Positions 52,020 through 59,970 of a stretch of DNA of 64,000 nucleotides are shown here, piece by piece; position 1 is the first letter of the stretch, and every line of letters begins with the position of its first letter. A model generated the notes under the pieces. The model worked only from the letters and a program-made list of their open reading frames with translations. It ran no database searches and was not told the DNA's origin. Position numbers and translations under genes: made by a program. Source of the DNA: Lachnospiraceae bacterium (GTDB taxonomy: Bacteria; Bacillota; Clostridia; Lachnospirales; Lachnospiraceae); assembly GCA_022791815.1 (NCBI GenBank), contig JAAVZU010000042.1:186001-250000 (forward strand), in the 5' to 3' direction.

Positions 52020-53525
52020 CTAATCTATCCTTCTACATATAAATAAATAGGCTCCTTCTTTTCTGGAAATCTCAAATTCCTCCAAAATAGTATACCACTC
52101 TTTGTGAAATGTCTGCTTAAAAATGTCCCTATCATAAGTAAACAATATTAAAATACTATTTATTTTCAAATGTTCTTTTGCTTTTTTCCAGAACTGTTTA
52201 TAAATATAAGTAATTTCTTTCTTATCCTTCTGCCCCATAAACCGTGGCATATTGGTAATTAATTCATCAAAAAGATAGTCATGGGTAAAATCAAAAAAAT
52301 CACGGTTGATATAATTCACCCTCATATTTGCAAGAATGGTATTCTCCCTTGCAGCTTCAATTCCCTTTCCATATATGTCAATACCATATAAATCTCCTGT
52401 TGGCTTAAATTTTCCGCGTTCTATCAACATAGTGCCAACTCCACAAAATGGATCTAAGACCTGTGCCCCTTCTGTAAGGTAATCTTTTGCCAATTCCATA
52501 ACAAGTGCTGCATTAACAGGACGAATACTAGTAGCAATTGCATTTCTACGATAAGAAAAACGCTCATCAGGTATAGTAAATAACTTAATCAAAAAATTAT
52601 AATTGCCTTCTTTGTTTGGAATAAGTCTTAATTCTACCTCATAATGGGAAGTAGAGTTTACAAGCGCTCCTTTTGTTCTTTCTTCTAGCAATTGTGCTAT
52701 AGTTTTGGTAAGAATACTTTTTTCTTTCCTATCCATAGCCCTTTTACATTCTATTCGGAACGAAAAAGGAGCATTCCCCTTGTGTCTTTCTTTTAAAAAT
52801 ACCAATAATGAACTTTCTATAATTTGATTTGCAATCTCTATTGCCTGTTCCTTTACCTTCTCTGCATGTACCTCTAAAACACTTTTATCATCTAAGACAA
52901 ACAACAACTGTGTATAAGTACGAATGGGAATAATTTCCTTTAATTCAGAAGTTCTTGCCATAACTCCAGCACCAAATATTTTTGCACGATGGCTCTTCAT
53001 CTGTTCATAAGTTATATTCTGATAATTACGGTTTGTCAATAATATTATCTTTGTCACTTTATCATATCCGATAAAAGTATGACTCTTTATCCCTTCAATC
53101 GCAATTACCAATTCTCTCAACAACTTAATTTCTTGATTGACATGTTTCTTCTCTTCTTCTCTGGCTTCATAAGACTGAAGCCTATCCAGTCTTTCCTTAA
53201 ACTTCTCCAAATATTTCCGGTAATCTAATTCCTTCATTGCTGTTAGATAACTGCCTCTAACAAAAAGCTTATCCTCACGCTCGTATGCCTGATATAAATA
53301 ATCCAAACTTTCCTTGACACCTATTTTTCCAAGAATTTGAGCCGTATTCTTCCGTATCTTAGGATCTTCTGCCTCCAAAAGTTTATAAAATATATCAAGT
53401 TCATTTCCTAAAGCATACAGCAATGCATGTTTTTTAGTCCTGTCAGCTATTGCAGCTTTCAAATCTATTAGATTTTTTCTTACCTCTATATTTTCCTTTA
53501 TTTTTTCTAAATATTCACGAACCAA
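52020..53525 (-). CDS. TRM11-like RNA methyltransferase with HEAT-repeat N-terminus
   Basis: The 501-residue protein has an N-terminal helical-repeat region of HEAT character (about 1-125: DPKIRKNTAQILGKIGVKES). After a mixed middle region comes an AdoMet domain (GAQVLDPFCGVGTMLIERG, then LYGIDIYGKGIEAAREN). The catalytic NPPY-type motif of the TRM11/TrmG10 group is replaced by NMPRF. Members methylate guanine N2 in RNA, but the altered motif makes the activity uncertain. It lies 18 bases downstream of truA, consistent with an RNA-modification role. Confidence 0.8.
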   Translation of the reverse strand: MVREYLEKIKENIEVRKNLIDLKAAIADRTKKHALLYALGNELDIFYKLLEAEDPKIRKNTAQILGKIGVKESLDYLYQAYEREDKLFVRGSYLTAMKELDYRKYLEKFKERLDRLQSYEAREEEKKHVNQEIKLLRELVIAIEGIKSHTFIGYDKVTKIILLTNRNYQNITYEQMKSHRAKIFGAGVMARTSELKEIIPIRTYTQLLFVLDDKSVLEVHAEKVKEQAIEIANQIIESSLLVFLKERHKGNAPFSFRIECKRAMDRKEKSILTKTIAQLLEERTKGALVNSTSHYEVELRLIPNKEGNYNFLIKLFTIPDERFSYRRNAIATSIRPVNAALVMELAKDYLTEGAQVLDPFCGVGTMLIERGKFKPTGDLYGIDIYGKGIEAARENTILANMRVNYINRDFFDFTHDYLFDELITNMPRFMGQKDKKEITYIYKQFWKKAKEHLKINSILILFTYDRDIFKQTFHKEWYTILEEFEISRKEGAYLFICRRID

Positions 53526-53543
53526 GGTATTCCTTCCCTTCTA

Positions 53544-54326
53544 CTATTTTTCATCATTATATTCCACTTTATATAAAAACAAACCAGAACTGCCCGCTGT
53601 TACACCTGCATATTTCCGTTTGGGATTATCTAACGCAAAACGAACTTGTTCCAAAGTCCGTTCTCCCCTTCCTACTTCCAAAAGAGTTCCTACCAAAATA
53701 CGTACCATATTGTATAAAAATCCATCTCCAGTTATAGAAATTGCTAAAAGGTGTTTTTCTCTCTTAAAAGTAATATTATAAATTCTGCGAATGGTATCTT
53801 TCTTCATATCCTTCTCTGATGAAAAACCTCGAAAATCATGCTTTCCAATAAATAAACTGCTACATTCCTTCATTGCCTCCACATCAAGTTTATTTCCCAC
53901 CCATAACGAGTATTTTCGTGAAAATACACAAGGTACCTCTCTTGTATCCAGATAATAAATATATGTCTTTCTAGTTGCACTATAACGGCTGTGAAAGTTA
54001 TCCGCTACCTCTTCTATAGACAAAATCTGAATATCATCTGGTAACTTGTGGTTGCAATCCTTTTTTAATCTTTGTAAAGAAAATCTATCAGTTAAAAAAG
54101 AAGATGGCACATAAAAATTTGCCACCTGTCCTTTTGCATGGACTCCAGCATCCGTCCTTCCAGATCCTGCTATCTTTATGTCCATGTTTAAAATCTCTTG
54201 CAAAACTATTTCTAAACAACTTTGAATGGATTTCTTTTTCTGCATTCCTCCAAGGCGCTGCCAGCCTAAATAACCAGCACCATCAAAAGAAACCACCATT
54301 TTAAGATTCTTTCTGCCTGCCATCAT
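53544..54326 (-). CDS. truA: tRNA pseudouridine synthase A
   Basis: The 260-residue protein has the TruA catalytic motif GSGRTDAGVHAKGQVANF with the nucleophilic Asp. It modifies U38-40 of the tRNA anticodon stem. The chosen ATG at 54326 overlaps the stop of the upstream diguanylate cyclase gene; a TTG at 54329 and an ATG at 54323 are alternatives. It sits in a co-directional run from trkA to the TRM11-like gene. Confidence 0.95.
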   Translation of the reverse strand: MMAGRKNLKMVVSFDGAGYLGWQRLGGMQKKKSIQSCLEIVLQEILNMDIKIAGSGRTDAGVHAKGQVANFYVPSSFLTDRFSLQRLKKDCNHKLPDDIQILSIEEVADNFHSRYSATRKTYIYYLDTREVPCVFSRKYSLWVGNKLDVEAMKECSSLFIGKHDFRGFSSEKDMKKDTIRRIYNITFKREKHLLAISITGDGFLYNMVRILVGTLLEVGRGERTLEQVRFALDNPKRKYAGVTAGSSGLFLYKVEYNDEK

Positions 54327-55723
54327 CAAAAATCATCCGATATTGGTGCTGCATTTACAGTCTGAATATTAAAATGTAACTCTACATCTGACTGGTAGTG
54401 ATGTAATTCGTTATATTTTTCCATAATCCGGTTTGCAACCATTAAACCATCATCCATAGAAGAATCCATTAAGATTACCACGAACTGGGTGCTGCTGTAA
54501 TTGGTTGCAACATCCCCCCGACGAATGGATTCATGTACTGCATTTTTAAGGTTATCCATAGCAAACGTCAGCTCTGTCACTGCAGGTATACTGCCATTTT
54601 CTTTTGTAAGGGTAAAAAGCAAAGTCTGTACATCTTGACCTGTTCTTCCTATACATCTTGCAACAAAACGGTAAATTTTCTTAAACCCGTCATATTCAAC
54701 CTGATAGGCACCCTTCTTATATCCCATTTCCTGAATAAACGACTTTAAATGTTCTAAATCTACTTGTGTACTCTTCTTCTTGACAATTCCAGTATCATGA
54801 GTTCCCTCTTCACTATAGAAATGATACGAACCCTTTCCATTTTGTTTTACATAATATAATGCACAATCTGCGTTTTGATAAAGCTGGTTAAAACTTCGTC
54901 CGTCTATTGGTGCCAATGCCACACCAGCAGAAACCCGGATATGCTCTTTATCCTCTGGTAAACTTATCCTTTTCTCCAAAGTGATTATCATCTGTTCTAC
55001 CTTCTCCGAAACAACAGATTGATATGCAATATCTTTTAGAAAAACAACAAACTCATCGCCACCCAGACGGCATACAATATCATTTTCTCTTGTAAGAGCA
55101 TTCAATGTATTGGCAAATTCTTTTAATATCTCATCTCCCACTATATGTCCGTATGTGTCATTAATTCCCTTAAAATCATCTAGGTCTATCATAATTAATG
55201 CACCACTGTGCCTTCGTTCTTGTAAATATTCATTAATACTCTCTTCTGTATGTACTCTGTTCCAAAGTTTTGTAAGTGGGTCTCTTCTTGCTAACTCCCG
55301 GATTTCAGCCACTTCTGCATTTTTTAAATTTATTTCTCTTCTAATCTGGCTTTTTAGTCTCTCCACTTCCAGCACTCGTCTAGTCCGGGATAAAATACCA
55401 ATCTTACTACAAGGACGAAAGATAAAATCATTGACTCCCATTTCCATGCAATTACGTTCAATGTTTTCATCTTCTCCGTCCGAAATTACAATTATGGGAA
55501 GTTTCCTCAATTCATCATTCCGCTTAATATTTTCTATCATTTCCAATACTGGAAAATACTCTTCATCATATTCCAAAATAAGTATATTAGGAATTTTATG
55601 TTCCAAAATTTTATTCATTTCTTCTCTATTTGTACAAATTTGCACCTTATATTCTTCTTCGAGAGCTTCCTGCATCTGTCTCTGTTTCTCTATATCCCTC
55701 ACAACAAGTAGAATGTTCTTCAT
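54326..55723 (-). CDS. REC-GGDEF diguanylate cyclase with an extra degenerate domain
   Basis: The 465-residue protein has an N-terminal receiver domain (KNILLVVRDIEKQRQM; EYDEE in the phospho-acceptor region) and a GGDEF domain with intact active site RLGGDEFVVF. A third ~130-residue domain resembles a GGDEF fold without the signature (SSTQFVVILMDSS). The middle domain should make cyclic di-GMP. It probably works opposite the HD-GYP phosphodiesterase at 36271. AGGAGG precedes the ATG. It is co-directional with trkA upstream and truA downstream. Confidence 0.9.
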   Translation of the reverse strand: MKNILLVVRDIEKQRQMQEALEEEYKVQICTNREEMNKILEHKIPNILILEYDEEYFPVLEMIENIKRNDELRKLPIIVISDGEDENIERNCMEMGVNDFIFRPCSKIGILSRTRRVLEVERLKSQIRREINLKNAEVAEIRELARRDPLTKLWNRVHTEESINEYLQERRHSGALIMIDLDDFKGINDTYGHIVGDEILKEFANTLNALTRENDIVCRLGGDEFVVFLKDIAYQSVVSEKVEQMIITLEKRISLPEDKEHIRVSAGVALAPIDGRSFNQLYQNADCALYYVKQNGKGSYHFYSEEGTHDTGIVKKKSTQVDLEHLKSFIQEMGYKKGAYQVEYDGFKKIYRFVARCIGRTGQDVQTLLFTLTKENGSIPAVTELTFAMDNLKNAVHESIRRGDVATNYSSTQFVVILMDSSMDDGLMVANRIMEKYNELHHYQSDVELHFNIQTVNAAPISDDF

Positions 55724-55761
55724 ATTATTCCTCCTTTCTGTTCTAATAACTAATTAGTTAA

Positions 55762-56424
55762 CTAATCAGCTTCATTTCGTGCCGCCAGCTTAAATACCAC
55801 CTTTGGTTCTCCAATCACTACCACATGATCTCCTGTTTCAAACGTATACTTTCCACCAGGGAGAGCATTTAAACGTCCACCTTTTTTAATTGCAATAATG
55901 TTAATCTGATATCTGGTACGAATACTTAAATCCATTATATTCTTCCCTATCCATTCTGGCAAAATAGCAATTTCAAAAATAGCATGAGTAGAAGTAAGCT
56001 CTACATAATCAAAAATATTTTTAGAATTATAACGTACAGCAAGCTTTTCTGCTATTTCCTTTTCTGGGTAAAAGACCTCGTCTGCCCCTATTTTCTTTAA
56101 AAATTCTGCCTGCCTTTCTTTATGTGCATTCACCACAACACATTTTGCTCCTAATTCCTTTAACATACTGGTAATCTCAAGAGAGTCATAAGATTCTTCA
56201 CCAATAGAAACAAAACAATAATCAAAATTATTCACCCCAAGGGAACGCAACACACCTTCATTGGTACAATCTCCTACGAAACAGTCTTTAAATTGAGGAG
56301 ATAACTTTTGAATAAGTTTTTCATCTTTATCTACAATCATAACTTCATTTCCCAGTTCCTGCATTCGGACTGCCAAATGTCTTCCTAAAGTTCCAACTCC
56401 AATAATCAATACTGTCTTCATCAC
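55762..56424 (-). CDS. trkA: Potassium uptake regulatory subunit (TrkA/KtrA)
   Basis: The 220-residue protein has a TrkA-N/RCK Rossmann domain (LIIGVGTLGRHLAVRMQELG with the nucleotide loop and a VDKDEK acidic end of strand 2). A TrkA-C domain follows from about residue 140. It binds NAD(H) or ATP/ADP and gates the TrkH channel. The trkH gene is 237 bases upstream on the same strand, with a large inverted repeat between. Confidence 0.93.
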   Translation of the reverse strand: MMKTVLIIGVGTLGRHLAVRMQELGNEVMIVDKDEKLIQKLSPQFKDCFVGDCTNEGVLRSLGVNNFDYCFVSIGEESYDSLEITSMLKELGAKCVVVNAHKERQAEFLKKIGADEVFYPEKEIAEKLAVRYNSKNIFDYVELTSTHAIFEIAILPEWIGKNIMDLSIRTRYQINIIAIKKGGRLNALPGGKYTFETGDHVVVIGEPKVVFKLAARNEAD

Positions 56425-56456
56425 AATTTCCTTTCTATACTACTATTCAATTAGTA

Positions 56457-56651
56457 ATTGCGAAACTCTCATAAACTTAAACTATTTTGTGTAAATTTAC
56501 ATGTCATAAACAAGGTGCTGTCGAAACCGTCAGTACTTAGGTGCTGTATTTTAGCACCTTACGTACTGTTACGGTTGAGAGCAGTGCAAATGTGCCTTGT
56601 GTTGATATGTGAACTTTGCACAAAATTCTATGACTAAATTAAGTTTCGCAA
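56457..56651. repeat. 195-bp nested inverted repeat between trkH and trkA
   Basis: Outer arms TTGCGAAACT (56457-56466) and AGTTTCGCAA (56642-56651), then ATTTTGTGTAAA/TTTGCACAAAAT, ACAAGG/CCTTGT, CAGTAC/GTACTG and a central AGGTGCT/AGCACCT pair successively. The whole region can therefore fold into one long imperfect hairpin. It has no T-run and no coding potential. Confidence 0.7.
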
Positions 56652-56661
56652 ATACCTATTA

Positions 56662-58005
56662 CTATCCAATCATAACCCGTTCTGCTGGTCTTTTTAGTGG
56701 TGCTTCTGTTTTTTTCTCCGCAAATACCAATAGCAGAGAAAGACCTCCAATACGTCCACCATACATAAGAATAATTAATATTATCTTTGTTGCTGATTTT
56801 GCCATGCCGCTCAAACCTTGGGATAATCCAGCTGTTCCAAGAGCTGAACTAGTTTCAAATAATACTCCAGATACTTCAATTCCTTCAATTGCACAAATTA
56901 CCAAAGTTGCTCCAAGAACAGCTACTATATATACAAATACGATAACCGCTGCATGTTTAATCAAGTCTTTATTCAGTCTGCGTTTTGCCACTGTAATATC
57001 TGTATTTCCTTTTGCCATTCCCCATACAGAAAGAACCATAACAGCAACAGTGGTTGTCTTCATTCCTCCTGCAGTTGATCCTGGACTTCCTCCAATTAAC
57101 ATTAAAATGTCTGTAAGCAAACTTCCTGAGGGAGATAATGTTTGTAAATTCATTGCATTAAAGCCAGCAGTTCTCGTAGTTACTGACATAAAGAATGCTG
57201 CCAGCCATTTTTGGGGCATGGTAAGAATAGCTAGATTCCCTTCATATTCAAATATAAAATATCCCAATGTGCCTACTGTGATAAGCACTAATGTTGTACT
57301 CAGTACCAAAAGAGAATGCAAGGAGTATCGCTTTATTCTCCACCTGTGTTCCAACACATCAGTCCAAATAGTAAATCCAATACCTCCTATAATAATTAAC
57401 ATTGCTATTATTATTAAAACATAGGGATTTGTGCCATAACGGCATAATGACCCTCCACCATCTGGATATCTGCCCATCAAATCAAATCCAGCATTACAAA
57501 ATGCAGAAATGGAGTGAAAGACTGCATTATATATACCTCTTGTCCAACCCAATTCTGGTATAAATTGAAAACAAAGAAGAATCGCACCAATTCCCTCACA
57601 CAAAAAAGTAATGGCTGCGATAAGACGTATAAGCTGAATCATTCCACTAATACGCATATTTCCAGACGAAACCATAAGAATTTTTCGTTCATGCAAACCA
57701 ATTCTTTTCTTCATAAATATGGCAAATAAGCTAATAATTGTCATAAATCCAAGACCGCCAATTTGTATTAGTCCTAAAATGACTAGTTGTCCAAAAAGAT
57801 TCCAATGTGTGAATGTATCATAAGCCACAAGTCCTGTTACACAAGTTGCACTTGTTGCTGTAAATAATGCATCAATTGGTGCCGTCCAGCTTCCATCTCT
57901 AGTTGAACATGGCAGGCAGAGCAAAATCGTACCCACTAAAATTACACCGAAAAAACTTAATGCAATTAGCCTTGTATTACTAATATTTTTTAACATCTTA
58001 ACCAC
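56662..58005 (-). CDS. trkH: Potassium uptake channel subunit (TrkH/KtrB)
   Basis: The 447-residue protein has about ten membrane segments and four selectivity-filter-like loops, including ATSATCVTGL, HSISAFCNAGFD, SVTTRTAGFNAM and SSALGTAGLSQG. These are the repeated TxG signatures of Trk/Ktr/HKT channels. The frame opens at 58059, but the GTG at 58005 has GGAGG nine bases upstream and gives a normal N-terminus; ATG 57996 is an alternative. It works with TrkA encoded downstream. Confidence 0.93.
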   Translation of the reverse strand: MVKMLKNISNTRLIALSFFGVILVGTILLCLPCSTRDGSWTAPIDALFTATSATCVTGLVAYDTFTHWNLFGQLVILGLIQIGGLGFMTIISLFAIFMKKRIGLHERKILMVSSGNMRISGMIQLIRLIAAITFLCEGIGAILLCFQFIPELGWTRGIYNAVFHSISAFCNAGFDLMGRYPDGGGSLCRYGTNPYVLIIIAMLIIIGGIGFTIWTDVLEHRWRIKRYSLHSLLVLSTTLVLITVGTLGYFIFEYEGNLAILTMPQKWLAAFFMSVTTRTAGFNAMNLQTLSPSGSLLTDILMLIGGSPGSTAGGMKTTTVAVMVLSVWGMAKGNTDITVAKRRLNKDLIKHAAVIVFVYIVAVLGATLVICAIEGIEVSGVLFETSSALGTAGLSQGLSGMAKSATKIILIILMYGGRIGGLSLLLVFAEKKTEAPLKRPAERVMIG

Positions 58006-58252
58006 AATGAGATGCCTCCATATCTGTTTGTTTTCCCAATTTGCTCCTTGACTATTCATGCCTTATATTGCAGACAATTAGTATCCACTTACAATATCAC
58101 CTGTCTGCAAATATCTTTAGTTGACCTATATAACTTTCCTATAGTATAAAAAAAATTATGAAAGATTGCAAGCATTTGTACATTCTGGAAGAATAATATT
58201 GTTACAACAGTTTAGCTGTACCATTAATATTTTGTCAAGTTATATAAAGTTA

Positions 58253-58726
58253 CTAAAAAAATTGTGAATTAACTTGCAATATATTTATAACTCCTTCTTC
58301 ATTTTGGAATATATATCTTAATTCCTGAAGTAAATTATTATTTGCTTTTGTAAGATACTCTAAAACTTCCACTGGCAAAGTTACTGTATGTTGATTAAGC
58401 CAAATAACTGCCCTGCACCAATTTTCTGGTATAACAGACTCCAGCCATTCTCTTGCTAACTCTTTATCTGGTGCATTCTCTAAAATTTCCTTCCTATTTT
58501 CTTTTATGAAATCCCGCAGCTGCAACGCTTCTCCTTTTGTCATCACAGCACGTACTACTGTTTCATGATTCTCTGCGGGAATATAAGAACGTTTCTTCTT
58601 ATCAATAATAGATTGAAGCAAATAATATTGCATTTGCTGCTCCTTACCCACACACAACTTAGGTGTATCTGCCACTATGCATACTCCCTGTGCACTGGTT
58701 ACAACATAATCTTTTTTCTGAAACAT
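58253..58726 (-). CDS. CarD family transcriptional regulator
   Basis: The 157-residue protein has the CarD/TRCF RNA-polymerase-interaction domain at its N-terminus (FQKKDYVVTSAQGVCIVAD) and a helical C-terminal domain. CarD proteins bind the polymerase beta subunit and affect open-complex stability. Mfd, encoded just upstream, has the same type of polymerase-binding domain. The ATG at 58726 is preferred, with AAGGAAG eight bases upstream. A ~140-bp repeat precedes it. Confidence 0.9.
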   Translation of the reverse strand: MFQKKDYVVTSAQGVCIVADTPKLCVGKEQQMQYYLLQSIIDKKKRSYIPAENHETVVRAVMTKGEALQLRDFIKENRKEILENAPDKELAREWLESVIPENWCRAVIWLNQHTVTLPVEVLEYLTKANNNLLQELRYIFQNEEGVINILQVNSQFF

Positions 58727-58757
58727 CTTCAGCACTTCCTTATATCTATATAAATTA

Positions 58758-58892
58758 GTAACTGTTCAGAACCATGAACAGTTACGTTTAAGCCCATAAT
58801 AATTCGCCTTCGGAGAAGGGGCTTAAACATTACAGAATTTACTTTTTCTTACAAAACACGCAATAAATGTGTGTTTCTACCTGAATAGTTAC
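58758..58892. repeat. Full-length ~140-bp structured intergenic repeat (copy 4)
   Basis: This 135-bp element is nearly identical to the one at 606-742, with ends GTAACTGTTCAG and CTGAATAGTTAC. Its first hairpin (GTAACTGTTC/GAACAGTTAC) and second (GTTTAAGCCC/GGGCTTAAAC) are perfect. The third reads ACACGC/GTGTGT, where base changes relative to copy 1 keep pairing. It lies between co-directional genes. Confidence 0.82.
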
Positions 58893-58897
58893 ATAGA

Positions 58898-59914
58898 TTA
58901 GTACAAATCAAAAGATATTTGTTCCAGTAACGTGGAACTTACTACTGTTTTATACTCTTTCTTCCATGTCTGATATGCCTTTGAAAAGGCTTGGGTTTCT
59001 CTTTCCCGGATTACTTTTTCTTTGTATTCTATTGTCTTTGCCTCATCATAAGGAGCTAAGCAGCAGAGAATATAAAAACCTTCCTCTGTTTCAATCACAT
59101 CACTGACCTGATTTTGCTCCATAGAAAAGGCAATATCTATAAACTTTTCTGGTCCATTGTTATGACTAAAAGTCATCTCCACAGTCTCATCATCTGAATT
59201 GCCTTGGGCAAATGTCACAAAATCCTTCTGTTTTTCTGCCTGTTTCTGTAAAGTAACTGCCCGTTTTTTTGCATTTTTTATCTGTTCTTCATTAAGATTT
59301 ACCTCATTACCGTTTTTATCTACACCAGAAGTTCTTACTAAAATATATCCTATACTTACCTGTTTTGCTTCTTCATCAGAAATATTGGTATCTACTGTTC
59401 CAGCTACCACATCATACATCTTTTTTGCAAGAGCATGTTCTAAATAAATCTTTTCCACTAAAGATTCTGTAAGATGATATTCTGCTGCATCTTTAGGAAG
59501 TGCATCCACATACGTTTTTGCTTTTACCTTTGCTTCATTGCTTTCTTCTTCTGTAAGTTCACACTTCTCTTTTTTTGCCTGCTGACATATAACTTTTATC
59601 TGTGCAATTTCCTTCAAAATCTCCTCTTTGGCATAACTTTCAATCGATTCCTCGCCATTCCATTTAAAATTCCATACATCAGTAGTCAGACTTCCATCAT
59701 AGGCAGACTTTATCTGATACATATAAAATAAAAGCTCATTTAATGTAACTTCCTCTTCTCCTACTGCCATTATATTTGTGCCTAATTTCATGTTCTTTGT
59801 TTCATAAACTGAAGTTGCCTTCTGTTTATCTTCCTGATTATTTTTTATCTTACTGCACCCAGATAATGCCAACAATGCCAATAATACCAGTATCCTCCAT
59901 TTTATTTTCTTCAT
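58898..59914 (-). CDS. PrsA/SurA-like peptidyl-prolyl isomerase lipoprotein
   Basis: The 338-residue protein has a signal peptide with lipobox (LSGC near residue 20), a helical SurA-N-like domain and a C-terminal PPIC/parvulin domain (SIGYILVRTSGV, MEQNQVSDVIETEEGFYIL). Such lipoproteins help exported proteins fold outside the membrane. It follows mfd on the same strand, an arrangement seen in other clostridia. The match to a full parvulin domain is clear at the C-terminal half and weaker earlier. Confidence 0.88.
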   Translation of the reverse strand: MKKIKWRILVLLALLALSGCSKIKNNQEDKQKATSVYETKNMKLGTNIMAVGEEEVTLNELLFYMYQIKSAYDGSLTTDVWNFKWNGEESIESYAKEEILKEIAQIKVICQQAKKEKCELTEEESNEAKVKAKTYVDALPKDAAEYHLTESLVEKIYLEHALAKKMYDVVAGTVDTNISDEEAKQVSIGYILVRTSGVDKNGNEVNLNEEQIKNAKKRAVTLQKQAEKQKDFVTFAQGNSDDETVEMTFSHNNGPEKFIDIAFSMEQNQVSDVIETEEGFYILCCLAPYDEAKTIEYKEKVIRERETQAFSKAYQTWKKEYKTVVSSTLLEQISFDLY

Positions 59915-59942
59915 TCAAATGTCCTCCTTTTATTTGCTGACC

Positions 59943-59970
59943 TTAACTGTTCCAAAGCATGAACTGTTAC
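59943..59970. repeat. 28-base mini-hairpin overlapping the mfd stop
   Basis: On the minus strand GTAACAGTTC ATGCTTTG GAACAGTTAA forms a near-perfect hairpin. It closely resembles the first hairpin of the elements at 606 and 58758 (GTTCATGGTTCTGAACAGTTAC). The mfd stop codon is the TAA within its first arm. Confidence 0.6.

Noticed and set aside
55110-55757. 215-codon plus-strand reading frame opposite the REC-GGDEF gene
   Set aside because: The minus-strand gene has intact conserved domains; this serine/phenylalanine-rich frame is its antisense shadow.
56609-57424. 271-codon plus-strand reading frame opposite trkH
   Set aside because: It is antisense to the channel's conserved loops and begins in the inverted-repeat region without a ribosome binding site.
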